DNA from: VXPQ01 sp965232485
Lineage (GTDB): Bacteria > Bacteroidota > Rhodothermia > Rhodothermales > VXPQ01
Direction: 5' to 3'
DNA length: 64,000 nucleotides
NCBI GenBank assembly: GCA_965232485.1
Contig: OZ246975.1
Location: 2,976,001-3,040,000 of the forward strand
Part shown: in pieces, positions 16,383-25,356 of the stretch
Layout: each line of letters opens with the position of its first letter
Position numbering within the stretch: position 1 is the first letter of the stretch
Notes under the pieces: model-generated
Seen by the model: only the letters and a program-made list of their open reading frames with translations
What the model was told of the DNA's origin: nothing
Databases searched by the model: none
Made by a program: the position numbers and the translations under genes

Positions 16383-18551
16383 TTGTCTGTTTATATCGGA
16401 CAGGACAGGTTCAAGGTGAATCACAACCGTATAGCCATAGCACTGAAACAAATCGGGCGTTCGCGGATACTGGACACTTCTACTCATGATCTGATAAGCG
16501 ACTTCTTTGTGCCTATGCTTGGGGTTTCCACGCGCTATGATCGCGGGGTGGGGTACTTCAGTTCCGGATGGTTTCGAGCGGCTGCGGCAGGTATGGTCGA
16601 ATTTGCCGCCAACGCTGGTCGTGCTCGTTGGATTACGAGCCCAATCTTGAGCGAGAAGGATTGGAAAGCACTTCAGGAAGGTGAGGCTGCTCGAAACGAT
16701 GCGATACTGAGAGATACATTGCGGCAAAACGTTGCAGATTTGGCCGAGGCTCTGGAGCAACAGACGCTTTCCGCGTTAGCTTGGATGGTGGCCGATGGGA
16801 TTCTCGACTTCAAGTTGGCTCTCCCTTACAACAAGCTTGCCTATGGGGATTTTCATACGAAATTTGGGGTCTTTTCGGATTGCCTTGAGGACAGCGTCAG
16901 CTTCAGCGGGTCGTACAATGACAGCATTAAGGGCCTGCTCAATTATGAGGATATCAGCGTTTTCTGCTCTTGGGAATCGCCATTTGATCAGTGGGTGCCG
17001 AAACACCGGGAACGATTCGAGCGGCTTTGGAAAAATGAAGACTCTAATGTTCGTGTCTTCGATCTTCCAGCGGCTGCACGGGCCCAGATTATCGAGTTAA
17101 GGACGTTGGAACGTCCCTATCCCAAACCTCCCTGGATGCCGCAGTATGAGGTAGACTTTGCAGGTGGTCGGGTTCGTGAACAGAAAGCATACAAGCTGTG
17201 GGAGCATCAGGAGAAGGCGATTGAACAGTGGGAGGATAATGACTGTGTTGGTATTCTCAATATGGCTACCGGCAGCGGGAAAACGCTGACGGCGCTTGCA
17301 GCGGCGAGCCGTCGCGTGGACCTCAATCTGCTTCTAATCGCCGCTCCACGAAAAAACCTTGTCGATCAGTGGAAAGAAGAAGTCGAGCGGTTCACAAATT
17401 TTCCTGAGCCGCTCCTTATTTATCAAAATGCCTCATCGTGGCAAGATCGGCTTTTCAGTAAACTCCGTGCTGGTTACCGCAGTGGATGGCTCCAGCCTCT
17501 CGTGCTAATTGGCAGTTTGCAGTCGCTTGGTAGTTCCCGGTTCCAGTCGGTCCTGAAGGATGCCGGTATACCGGAACAATCTCTCATCATCGTGGACGAG
17601 GTTCATAATGTGGGCGCACCGACCTATCAAAAAATCCTGAACCCGAAGTATGCTTGGCGCCTGGGGCTCTCTGCGACTCCCGAACGACATTATGATGAAG
17701 AGGGTACAGGGGTCATTATGGAGTATTTCGAGAAGGTCGTTTTTACCTATACCATGGAGCAGGCATTAAAGGACGGCCATCTTACCCCTTATGCCTATCA
17801 CGTTTATGCCGCTCGACTTTCTGAGGAAGAATACGAACACTATTTGAAGTTGACCCGCCAGATTCTCGCCGCTCGAGGCCAATCTGAAGACGCGACGGTG
17901 ACTATGCAAACAAACAACCGTCTCGATAGGGATCAGCCTGGGGTCGAACAGCTTTTGTTCAGGCGTGCCGGTATCCTTAAAAAAGCAGCATCCAAAACCG
18001 ATGTCATCCAACAGGTATTGCAAGACCACCCGCCGGAGCGAAGTCTCATCTACTGCGCGGACAGAGAACAACTCGAAGATGTAAGGGCAGTGCTGAGCGA
18101 GGCTATGATACCGCACTTGAAGTATGTTGGAGAAACTCCCGCGATGCAGCGCCATGCCGCACTGGATGGCCTTGCAAGCGGACTCGTTCCTGTGCTTGTA
18201 GCCATTGATTGCCTGGATGAAGGCGTGGACGTACCCGCGGTCGATGCTGCGATCATTCTGGCCAGTTCGACAAACGATCGGCAGTTCATTCAGCGTCGCG
18301 GACGCGTATTGAGAAGATCTTCAAACAAGACACGGGCCAAGCTTGTCGATGTCATCTCACTGCCGCCAACGTCAGTAGGACAGGGTGGCAGATGGATGCT
18401 TCAAGGCGAGTTGGAGCGAGCAAAGAAGATGGCCGAGCTGGCTGATAACAGGCACGAAGCGCTACTTCAGATAAAATCGTATACTGACCCCTTTGGGGTA
18501 CTATTAACCGAACTCCTGAAAGATGATGGAAGCACAAGGAAGTCCGTTTGA
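16383..18551 (+). CDS. PLD-nuclease/SF2-helicase, phosphorothioation-linked restriction protein
   Basis: This protein of about 722 aa has two parts. Residues 30-235 look like a phospholipase-D-type nuclease, with HTK at 158-160 and SFSGSYND at 173-180 fitting the HxK...GSxN pattern. Residues 275-660 are a superfamily 2 helicase: ATGSGKT (295-301), DEVH (405-408), SAT (430-432) and a motif VI of QRRGRVLRR. It resembles the helicase-type restriction protein repeatedly found next to dnd genes. It probably recognises or degrades unmodified invading DNA. The start is uncertain: TTG at 16383 or GTG at 16416; no ATG precedes the conserved PLD part. The downstream 70-aa gene overlaps its end by 29 bases. 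Confidence 0.8.
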   Translation: MSVYIGQDRFKVNHNRIAIALKQIGRSRILDTSTHDLISDFFVPMLGVSTRYDRGVGYFSSGWFRAAAAGMVEFAANAGRARWITSPILSEKDWKALQEGEAARNDAILRDTLRQNVADLAEALEQQTLSALAWMVADGILDFKLALPYNKLAYGDFHTKFGVFSDCLEDSVSFSGSYNDSIKGLLNYEDISVFCSWESPFDQWVPKHRERFERLWKNEDSNVRVFDLPAAARAQIIELRTLERPYPKPPWMPQYEVDFAGGRVREQKAYKLWEHQEKAIEQWEDNDCVGILNMATGSGKTLTALAAASRRVDLNLLLIAAPRKNLVDQWKEEVERFTNFPEPLLIYQNASSWQDRLFSKLRAGYRSGWLQPLVLIGSLQSLGSSRFQSVLKDAGIPEQSLIIVDEVHNVGAPTYQKILNPKYAWRLGLSATPERHYDEEGTGVIMEYFEKVVFTYTMEQALKDGHLTPYAYHVYAARLSEEEYEHYLKLTRQILAARGQSEDATVTMQTNNRLDRDQPGVEQLLFRRAGILKKAASKTDVIQQVLQDHPPERSLIYCADREQLEDVRAVLSEAMIPHLKYVGETPAMQRHAALDGLASGLVPVLVAIDCLDEGVDVPAVDAAIILASSTNDRQFIQRRGRVLRRSSNKTRAKLVDVISLPPTSVGQGGRWMLQGELERAKKMAELADNRHEALLQIKSYTDPFGVLLTELLKDDGSTRKSV

Positions 18552-18735
18552 TCAGATGGTGTCTCGTCACGACGAGTTGTTGAGCGAGGTGTCTGCTGAA
18601 TACAACGTGGATCCAGGACTTCTCCGACAACTCGTCGACCTCGAGAATACGAAGGTGCACTTGGAGCGCCGCAGAGGGGCCAAGAATCAAATTCGGCAGA
18701 TGATCGAGAACCACCTGGACCAGCGAGGGCAATGA
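18523..18735 (+). CDS. Small protein of the phosphorothioation-linked module
   Basis: This 70-aa charged helical protein overlaps both neighbours: 29 bases with the helicase and ATGA with the ATPase. Such tight coupling points to a dedicated partner of one or both. I recognise no catalytic motif. Small helical proteins of similar size occur between helicase and SMC-like ATPase genes in other DNA-modification-linked defence modules, where they are annotated only as system-associated. The start is ATG 18523 or 18526. Confidence 0.75.
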   Translation: MMEAQGSPFDQMVSRHDELLSEVSAEYNVDPGLLRQLVDLENTKVHLERRRGAKNQIRQMIENHLDQRGQ

Positions 18736-20681
18736 GCTTTCATTTTCAGAAGTTGCAAGTCAAAGACTGGCTGGTTTACGGGGGAAACACCACAGTCGAG
18801 TTTGCACCCTTTCAGCCGGGAAAGAACATCGTCGTCGTTCACGGCAAGAACGGGTTTGGGAAGACCTCGCTTCTTCGTGCGCTGGAATTCCTGTTTCACA
18901 ACAGCTATGACCGTGAAGGCTTGCTGGAGCAGTGGCACGATAATGCACGTGAAGCAGGCGAAGGCAGTATGGAAATAGCTCTGGAGTTCGTCTATCAGGG
19001 CAAGCTGATGAAGCTGATCCGGAAGGTAGACTTCAAGTTGAGGAATGGCACAACGGCTGTTATACCATCAGTCGAGTTGATCAATGCTGACAGTGGCAAC
19101 CTGGAGGACCAGGTTGAAGACAAGATTGAACTCATTATTCCGAAGAAATCTCAGCAATTCGTCTTCTTCGACGGCGCTGAGATTACCCGCTATGCACAGA
19201 GGCAGCATGATAGAGGCATTCGTGAGGCTATCGAGCAAGTGCTTGGCATCCCGGCCATCCGCAATCTCAAGGATGACTTGGGTAAACTAGTCAATGAGTT
19301 GCAGGATGAACAAGCAGAGATGGTTGCTCAGGAAGGACATAGCCAGAATCTACTTGACGAAATAGAGCGCTTCAAGAATGAGGATGCCTCGTATAAAAAA
19401 CGGCGCGCAGACCTTTTAGAAAAGCTCAACAGCGTGCAGCGGGCTGCTGAGGAATTGGAGAAGGAGGCAGCACAGATTGTTGCCATCTCGGCCGAGCATA
19501 ACCAGTTAGCCGCCAAGAAAGGGCGCCGCGCTGACTATGAGGAGCAGCGGAATGAGGCAAATGATGCAATCAAACGCTTTCTTAGTGATGCTCCGCTCCA
19601 CATGCTCACCGGACCACTGACGCGGATTGTCGAGGAAGGATTTGCCAGGCAGGACAGTGGTTCGTCTCGCCGTGATTATTACCTGCACGTCAAACGATAT
19701 CTAGATCGGCTCCTGGAAAACGGTCAGTGGGACTTTGGTGCTCCGATTCCGGAATCGACAGGCCAAGACATCGAACACGAGATACTGCGTTTCAATGAAC
19801 TCGCAGCCGGCATGGGAACTGTGAAGAGGAAAGACATTAGCTTGGCGGAGATCAGCGAACTACAAGCACTTTTACGCAGGCTTCGAGATAGCGGAGACAG
19901 CCAGGAGGTGATGGACAAGCGAGCTGTTTGCGACGAGAAGCTCGAAGAGATCGATAAAGATATCCGTGAACTCAAGGCCAAACTGGAGGACCATCCCCTC
20001 CTTGAAGTGCAGGAACTGTTTGAGCAACAAAAGGCACTGGCGGAGACGGAAATGACGCTGAAGCAGGGTATTGAAGCACTCGATGAAAACCTCGCTCGCG
20101 TCACCAAAGAGATCGACGACAAGAATCGCGAACTGGATGATGCTACTACAGACACAGATCGCGGACGCACGTTGACCGAAACTCTGCATACTGCGCGCCA
20201 GCTTTACGAAGCAGTACATGCATTCGTGAATCGGCTCGTTGCTCAGAAGCGTGAGGACATCGAACGAGAGGCTACGGCCATCTTCACCGGCATCACAAAT
20301 AAGCCGCTGGAGTACGCTGGCATTCGCGTGAAGGATGACTATACATTGGAGGTCTATAGGCACGACGACACGGTCGTCGAGAACAAGAAACTGAGTGCGG
20401 GGGAAAAGGAAGTCCTTGCATACAGCTTCATTACGTCGTTGAATTTGTCGAGTCCAAGCCCGGCGCCGTTTGTGATGGATACCCCATTTGGACACTTGGA
20501 TTTCAGCCACCGTGATGGATTACTCCAATCGCTTCCAAACCTGCCCGTGCAGGTCTTTTTGCTGGCTACTGACCGTGATCTGCCTCAGCAAGAACGCGAT
20601 CAAGTGCAAGTTTTCATCGTACAGGAGTTCGACATTGAGCGGAATCAGCAAGAAGCACGTTCCACTATCGTAGAGGACTGA
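18732..20681 (+). CDS. DndD-like SMC/Rad50-type AAA ATPase (second copy in island)
   Basis: This 649-aa SMC-like ATPase has Walker A GKNGFGKTS at 38-46, two long coiled-coil arms (about 180-290 and 380-510), signature LSAGEKE at 554-560 and Walker B FVMDTPFGHLD at 580-590. The DTPxGxLD form is shared with the DndD encoded at 25353-27443, so the two are paralogues, but arms and N-terminal details differ. It is embedded in the helicase/small-protein module rather than with dndC, so it probably serves the restriction side: sensing DNA or driving the PLD-helicase. This role is inference. The start ATG overlaps the preceding stop. Confidence 0.8.
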   Translation: MSFHFQKLQVKDWLVYGGNTTVEFAPFQPGKNIVVVHGKNGFGKTSLLRALEFLFHNSYDREGLLEQWHDNAREAGEGSMEIALEFVYQGKLMKLIRKVDFKLRNGTTAVIPSVELINADSGNLEDQVEDKIELIIPKKSQQFVFFDGAEITRYAQRQHDRGIREAIEQVLGIPAIRNLKDDLGKLVNELQDEQAEMVAQEGHSQNLLDEIERFKNEDASYKKRRADLLEKLNSVQRAAEELEKEAAQIVAISAEHNQLAAKKGRRADYEEQRNEANDAIKRFLSDAPLHMLTGPLTRIVEEGFARQDSGSSRRDYYLHVKRYLDRLLENGQWDFGAPIPESTGQDIEHEILRFNELAAGMGTVKRKDISLAEISELQALLRRLRDSGDSQEVMDKRAVCDEKLEEIDKDIRELKAKLEDHPLLEVQELFEQQKALAETEMTLKQGIEALDENLARVTKEIDDKNRELDDATTDTDRGRTLTETLHTARQLYEAVHAFVNRLVAQKREDIEREATAIFTGITNKPLEYAGIRVKDDYTLEVYRHDDTVVENKKLSAGEKEVLAYSFITSLNLSSPSPAPFVMDTPFGHLDFSHRDGLLQSLPNLPVQVFLLATDRDLPQQERDQVQVFIVQEFDIERNQQEARSTIVED

Positions 20682-20683
20682 CT

Positions 20684-21109
20684 ATGAATCACTTGCAGAG
20701 CCATCAGCGTCTCTTCATCAGCGAAGACCTCATCGGCTTCGCTGACCGCCTCTCGAATGAGGGTACCGTGCCTCGTCGTGTAGACCTATTGCTGCTGGGA
20801 TTCAGTTATGCGATAAACAACGAACTGCCGCCCGCTGAAGACGCAAAGCGACATGAACTGACCCGAGTTGCCAGTCTGGGTGAAGCTCAACTTGCCATCG
20901 AAGCAGTTGCACAATGGTATGCCCGTGCCTTAAGTTTACCAGAGTTCACAGATGAGGGCGAACTGCTCGACTTTATCATTCGGGTGGGTGTCGCTGGCGT
21001 ACGCGCCCTCAAGGAACGCTGGGAAGGCAAGAGTAAGTCGCAGATCCAGTGGGATGTGATGCGGCTTGCTGATCCCTTTGAAGACGCTTCTGCTATCAAT
21101 AACGCATAG
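20684..21109 (+). CDS. Probable dnd system-associated protein 4-like small protein
   Basis: This 141-aa protein starts 2 bases after the SMC-like ATPase. The central pattern (RRVDLLLLGFSYAINN followed by ELTRVASLG and a long C-terminal helical part) resembles the small dnd-associated family often named protein 4, in which a helix-turn-helix-like N-terminus is followed by an acidic body. No catalytic motif is seen. Its consistent position behind an SMC-like ATPase suggests an accessory or DNA-binding partner. Family identity is from memory of the pattern and needs a profile search. Confidence 0.55.
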   Translation: MNHLQSHQRLFISEDLIGFADRLSNEGTVPRRVDLLLLGFSYAINNELPPAEDAKRHELTRVASLGEAQLAIEAVAQWYARALSLPEFTDEGELLDFIIRVGVAGVRALKERWEGKSKSQIQWDVMRLADPFEDASAINNA

Positions 21110-21142
21110 CTGATATTTGTTTAAACCCAATCAGTATGAGTC

Positions 21143-21631
21143 ATGTCGTATGATCTTATAGAAACTAGAGATAAACTAAAAAAATATGAAGTGATGAAAG
21201 TTATTTTGTCCGTTGATCAATGGTCAAAATATAACAATACAGTTCACTTAATTTGGAATACCGTAAAATTTAATAGATCTGAGACTAAGAACGTGCCCGA
21301 TGATCAACAAGGTATTTATAGTTTTGTAGTGAAACCAGGTATCGCAAACCATCCAGAATGTGCTTTTTTATTATATGTAGGCCAGACAGAAAAGCAAACA
21401 TTTCGCAAACGTTTTGGACAATATTTACGTGAACCTAAAAAGAAAAAACCGAGACCTAAAATAAAGAGAATGATGGATTTGTGGGGAGAGAATAATCTTT
21501 GGTTTTGCTACGCGAAAATGGACGATCCACAATTCATAAAGAAGACGGAAGATCAACTAATTATGGCTTATATTCCTCCAATGAACGACGAATTTCCTGC
21601 CGAACTCAAACCCGCACTCAAAGCCTGGTGA
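21143..21631 (+). CDS. GIY-YIG nuclease-domain protein in the phosphorothioation island
   Basis: This 162-aa protein is mainly a GIY-YIG domain. GIY is at 57-59, YVG at 78-80, basic FRKRFGQYL at 87-95, Glu 136 in TEDQLI and Asn 148 in PPMND, so all expected catalytic positions are filled. The gene is strikingly AT-rich compared with the GC-rich chromosome and even with the helicase genes before it, a sign of recent transfer. It lies 33 bases after the dnd-associated gene and 6 bases before the DGQHR gene. It could cut phage DNA, or modified or unmodified DNA. GIY-YIG enzymes are not a standard dnd component. Confidence 0.82.
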   Translation: MSYDLIETRDKLKKYEVMKVILSVDQWSKYNNTVHLIWNTVKFNRSETKNVPDDQQGIYSFVVKPGIANHPECAFLLYVGQTEKQTFRKRFGQYLREPKKKKPRPKIKRMMDLWGENNLWFCYAKMDDPQFIKKTEDQLIMAYIPPMNDEFPAELKPALKAW

Positions 21632-21637
21632 ACGAAA

Positions 21638-22933
21638 ATGAATGAGAAAAAAAATACGTTTCCGGCCCTTCGCTGCGCGATGGGTGACTGGATATACTAT
21701 GTGACGTACATGAAATTTTCTGATGTCGCTCACTGGATCAGGGAAACCGATGAAATACATGCCAGTGAACAGCTTCGAGATATGATTCAACGTGCGATTA
21801 CTGATCGGACCGAAGGCATCGTTGAGTATCTTACTACGCAGGAGGAGCGGTTTTTCAACGCTATCGTTGTAGGCCTATACGAAGGTTCACCAGAGTGGTA
21901 CTCTATCGAAATCGGAGAAAGTCGTATTCATGGTGCTCCTGATATCGACGAAGATGCAAGAGATTCAATTGGATTTCTCATGCTATCCGGCGATGAAAAG
22001 ATTTTTGCTATTGATGGCCAACATAGAGTCATTGCTATAAAAGAGGCTATCATAAAATGTGCTGAGTTGAAGAATGAGGATATTGCAATCATCTTCGTTG
22101 CGCATGGGACTACTAAGGAGAATAGACAACGAACCAGACGATTATTTTCGACCCTCAATAAATACGCAAAAAAAGTTTCGCCAAGAGATATTATTGCACT
22201 CGACGAAGATGATTTATTCGCTATAGTCACGCGCCAGCTCGTGGAGGAATTTGATCTCTTAAAGTCGGGATTTAAAAACAAATCGGGATTTGTTTACTTT
22301 GGAGAGCAGCATTCATTGCCGCGGTCTGAACAAGAAAAACTGACCACGATTCTTACATTGTACACTATCAGCGAGAGTCTTTTTGTTCCTTTTCAGAAAG
22401 ATATATTACGTACCCATTTCAAAGATAGTAGACGAAGGAAGGTTCTCGATGGGTTGAAGGTCAACCGTCCCGGTAACGATATGATTGACAAAGCCTATAG
22501 ACAACAAATCGATTTTTGGACACTACTTCGGGATCACATCCCTGCTTACAATGAGCTTTTTAACTCGAAGCCAGAAGAAAATATAGCTGATAAATATCGT
22601 GGGGAGAGAGGCCATCTGATGTTCCGTCCCGCTGGGCAGATAGCCTTGGCTCGAGCCACCCGGGTGATGATGGACCGAGGTGAGTCTATGGAAAGCGCCA
22701 TAAATACACTGACACAAGTTTCGATGAACATAGAAGACAAACCGTGGCGGAATGTATTATGGAACCCTGGCACTAAAACAATCAACAACCGAGCTAGTAA
22801 TGCTTTGATAGAGAGTCTTCTACTCCATATGGTTAATCACCTCCCACGCACGTTATCACATGAAAAACTCAGAGAAAGGTATCGGGCGTTCTTGGATAAT
22901 CCAGGGGTGGAGTTACCGGCGCCGATCATCTAA
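21638..22933 (+). CDS. dndB: DGQHR-domain protein, DndB-like
   Basis: This 431-aa protein has the family hallmark FFNAIVVGLYEG (72-83) and DGQHR at 126-130 (FAIDGQHRVIAI). DndB-type DGQHR proteins are transcriptional repressors of dnd operons in studied systems and bind DNA. This one is longer than typical DndB (about 360 aa), so it could be a related DGQHR protein rather than the orthologue. It ends the rightward module, 6 bases after the GIY-YIG gene. The first 20 residues are hydrophilic and the ATG at 21638 is well placed. It is AT-rich, like the nuclease gene. Confidence 0.75.
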   Translation: MNEKKNTFPALRCAMGDWIYYVTYMKFSDVAHWIRETDEIHASEQLRDMIQRAITDRTEGIVEYLTTQEERFFNAIVVGLYEGSPEWYSIEIGESRIHGAPDIDEDARDSIGFLMLSGDEKIFAIDGQHRVIAIKEAIIKCAELKNEDIAIIFVAHGTTKENRQRTRRLFSTLNKYAKKVSPRDIIALDEDDLFAIVTRQLVEEFDLLKSGFKNKSGFVYFGEQHSLPRSEQEKLTTILTLYTISESLFVPFQKDILRTHFKDSRRRKVLDGLKVNRPGNDMIDKAYRQQIDFWTLLRDHIPAYNELFNSKPEENIADKYRGERGHLMFRPAGQIALARATRVMMDRGESMESAINTLTQVSMNIEDKPWRNVLWNPGTKTINNRASNALIESLLLHMVNHLPRTLSHEKLRERYRAFLDNPGVELPAPII

Positions 22934-23020
22934 TTTGTAGTGGCCACTATTTAGCTCTTCAGACAGTGCAGGTTGTACAAGTTTAGTAATTACCCGATAC
23001 ATGGGGTCTCCGTCGTGCGA
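22934..23020. other. Spacer between dndB-like gene and transposase remnant
   Basis: Contains a perfect 12-base palindrome TAGTGGCCACTA at 22938-22949. No gene or T-run terminator is seen. Confidence 0.4.
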
Positions 23021-23626
23021 TCAGGCGGTTTGTTTTGTGGTCTGTTTTTCCGGCATTGGAACGACGGGCGGCAGCTTCTTTTTTCCGAGGGCTTCGCGTA
23101 GCGCCTGAGCCGGTGTGCGGCCCTTCAGGCGGTAGCCCTGATGGCTGCGCTCGAGGTTGTAGTACGCAAGATACTCGTCAAGGTCCCGTTGAATCTCCTC
23201 GGGCGCCTCGTACCACTTCTTCCGGCCCTGGACGCGGAAGCATTCGTCGAGCAGAGTGCGGTTCATGCGCTCGACGAAGCCGTTCGTCCTCGGGCTGCGC
23301 ACCTTCGTCGTGCGGTGCGCTATGTCGTGTAGCGCAAGCATCAGTTCGTAGGAATGGCTCTCGGGTTTTCCGCAGAACGCTCGACCGTTATCGGTCAGGA
23401 TAGCCTTGACCTCTACCCCGAGGGCTTCGTAGAAGGGCAGCACGCGGTCGTAGAGCAACTCTGCGCCGGTTACCGGTATCTTCGAGGTGTAGACCTTGGC
23501 GAAGGCCAGCGAGCAGAAAGCGTCTACGACGACCTGTACGTAGACCTTGCCTACTCCCTTGAGGGTTCCCCAGTAGAACGTGTCCTGATTGAGGAGCTCT
23601 CCAGGGGCGTTGACCTCTATATGGGG
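23021..23626 (-). pseudogene. IS481-type transposase, C-terminal DDE-core fragment
   Basis: About 200 codons of an integrase-core transposase remain: NQDTFYWGTLKGVGKVY, ILTDNGRAFCGKPE, RSPRTNGFVERMNRTLL and YYNLERSHQGYRLKGRTP. The DDE residues (D of NQDTF, D of TDNGR, E of FVERMN) are present, but the N-terminal helix-turn-helix is gone. The frame runs without a start into the spacer before dndA. A TTG at 23458 is the first possible start and would exclude the first Asp. The fragment separates the two converging arms of the island, so it records an insertion and later deletion there. Confidence 0.85.
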
Positions 23627-23655
23627 GCCTGTCCTGAAAACTGTGTAAGTGGTTA
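23627..23655. other. Junction with IS-end-like sequence
   Basis: The bases GCCTGTCCTGAAAACTGTGT resemble the terminus of an insertion sequence and do not belong to the transposase frame or to dndA. They may be the end of a second, otherwise lost element. Confidence 0.35.
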
Positions 23656-24867
23656 TTATACCTGATATGCGAAGCCGATTTTCTTTGCAACTGATTTGAT
23701 TCGATCAACAGCGGTGTTGATTTGCTCTTCGCTGTTTGTACGTCCAACGCTGATGCGAATGGCGTTGTGAGCCCGCTGATCACCAAAACCAAGGGCTTTA
23801 ATCACATGGGACGGTTCTACCTTATCTGATGTGCATGCTGAACCAGTGGCAATGGCTACATCCTTCAGTTTGACGATGAGGGCCCGGCTCTCGACGCCGG
23901 GAATGCTGATGTTCAGATTGTGTTCCAGGCGTTCCGTAGGGTGACCGTTGAGATACACCTCACCCAGTGCTTCCTGGAAGTGTTCGAACGTTTGCTGTGT
24001 CCAGCGTCGATAGCGTGCATTCTCCTGTTTTATCTCCCGCATCACAAGCCGTACAGCCTCGCCGAAGCCGACGATAGCCGGCACGTTAAGCGTTCCGGAG
24101 CGTAGCCCCCGCTCATGACCACCACCATAGATAACGGGCATCACTTGGGCTCGTGGATTACTACGACGACAGTAGAGAACGCCTATTCCCTTCGGCCCAT
24201 ACACCTTATGCGCCGAGAGTGACATGAGGTGTATATTCATGGCCTTCACGTCGAGTGGTATATGGCCCAATGCCTGTGCAGCATCGGTGTGAAATAGCAC
24301 GCCATGCTCTGTGGCGATTTGTCCGATCTCGGTCAGTGGGGCAAGGGTGCCGATCTCATTATTCGCCGCCATGATCGATATCAAGATCGTTTTGGGCGTA
24401 ATAGCCCTGCGTACATCGTCAGGATCGACTCGGCCGTACTGGTCAACAGGCAGATAGGTTACTTGTTTTCCACGTTTTTCCAGTTGTTCACAGCAGTCGA
24501 GCACTGCCTTATGCTCAGTGACACAAGTAATGAGGTGATCGCCCTTACGGGCCAATTTCTCGGCTACGCCAAAGATGGCAATATTGTCCGATTCCGTCGC
24601 GCCACTGGTAAAAATGATTTCATCCGGGCGTGCGTTGATTGCTGAGGCGATCCGCTCACGTGCTTTGTCGACGGCCCGCTTTGCTTCCAGGCCGAATACA
24701 TGATCCTTGCTGGCTGCATTGCCGAAGATCTCCGTGAAGTACGGCAACATCACTTCCAGCACTCTCGGATCGACCGGGGTGGTGGCCTGATGATCGAGAT
24801 AAATAGGTTGTTCGCTCATAAACGCACTTGCGTCGTCAGGCACAGGCATATGCTTTTTTTGTTGCAA
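23656..24867 (-). CDS. dndA: Cysteine desulfurase DndA
   Basis: This 403-aa PLP enzyme mobilises sulphur from cysteine. The PLP lysine is K221 in SLSAHKVYGPKG, the early motif is YLDHQATTPVDPR, the His of TEHKAVL stacks on PLP, and the active Cys is C345 in TGSACTSDKVEP. It should hand persulphide sulphur to DndC and help build its iron-sulphur cluster. It is the last gene of leftward dndC-dndD-dndE-dndA. The ATG at 24819 (MSEQPIYLDHQ) is the more typical start; the 16 residues before it are non-conserved. The stop codon abuts the IS remnant. Confidence 0.92.
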   Translation of the reverse strand: MQQKKHMPVPDDASAFMSEQPIYLDHQATTPVDPRVLEVMLPYFTEIFGNAASKDHVFGLEAKRAVDKARERIASAINARPDEIIFTSGATESDNIAIFGVAEKLARKGDHLITCVTEHKAVLDCCEQLEKRGKQVTYLPVDQYGRVDPDDVRRAITPKTILISIMAANNEIGTLAPLTEIGQIATEHGVLFHTDAAQALGHIPLDVKAMNIHLMSLSAHKVYGPKGIGVLYCRRSNPRAQVMPVIYGGGHERGLRSGTLNVPAIVGFGEAVRLVMREIKQENARYRRWTQQTFEHFQEALGEVYLNGHPTERLEHNLNISIPGVESRALIVKLKDVAIATGSACTSDKVEPSHVIKALGFGDQRAHNAIRISVGRTNSEEQINTAVDRIKSVAKKIGFAYQV

Positions 24868-24954
24868 GACATCATTCCACGCTCTCTGACTGCGATACCG
24901 CCATGGTATTTCACTGGTTTAGCATGCGCGGCTTCCGGTCTGGCCTGAAGGCTG

Positions 24955-25356
24955 TCAAGTCGATGCGAGCGCGTCATCTCGCATCTCGCGAGGCATCAGG
25001 TGAATTAAGTCACCGAACTTTTTGACGCGCTTGTGGAGTAGATACACGCCACGATGAACATGCGCTCGAAATTGTATCGTGAGAAATTCCGGATCCGACG
25101 TTTCCAATCCATCCTGCTTGCAGCGCTCTTTGATGAGGGCCACAAAAAGCGGATCCCAGTTTCCTAGCAGGACATGCCGGTCAATCTCCCGATCACTATT
25201 CGAGTCAAATTCGTCGGGATCGGGCCTGCCGGGTTGTTCCGCAGACATGCAAAAAGCAATTCGACACAAGATGTTCGGCGTTAGTCCGGTCCGACCTTTC
25301 AGATCACTCAACTTTGCCGAGACCTCATTGCTGAATCTCACTCGTTTTAGATTCAT
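24955..25356 (-). CDS. dndE: DNA sulfur modification protein DndE
   Basis: This 133-aa protein starts LKRVRFSNEVSAKLSDLKGR, with the later TIQFRAHVHRGVYLLHKRVK that marks DndE. DndE proteins are small, basic, DNA-nick-binding members of the phosphorothioation complex. Its ATG overlaps the dndD stop (ATGA), so translation is coupled. The length is slightly above the usual 110-130. A gap of 87 bases separates it from dndA. Confidence 0.88.
   Translation of the reverse strand: MNLKRVRFSNEVSAKLSDLKGRTGLTPNILCRIAFCMSAEQPGRPDPDEFDSNSDREIDRHVLLGNWDPLFVALIKERCKQDGLETSDPEFLTIQFRAHVHRGVYLLHKRVKKFGDLIHLMPREMRDDALAST

Noticed and set aside
16383..18551. Reading the helicase as a type III or type I restriction subunit
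   Set aside because: No methyltransferase or specificity subunit is nearby; the N-terminus is PLD-like and the neighbours are dnd-linked.
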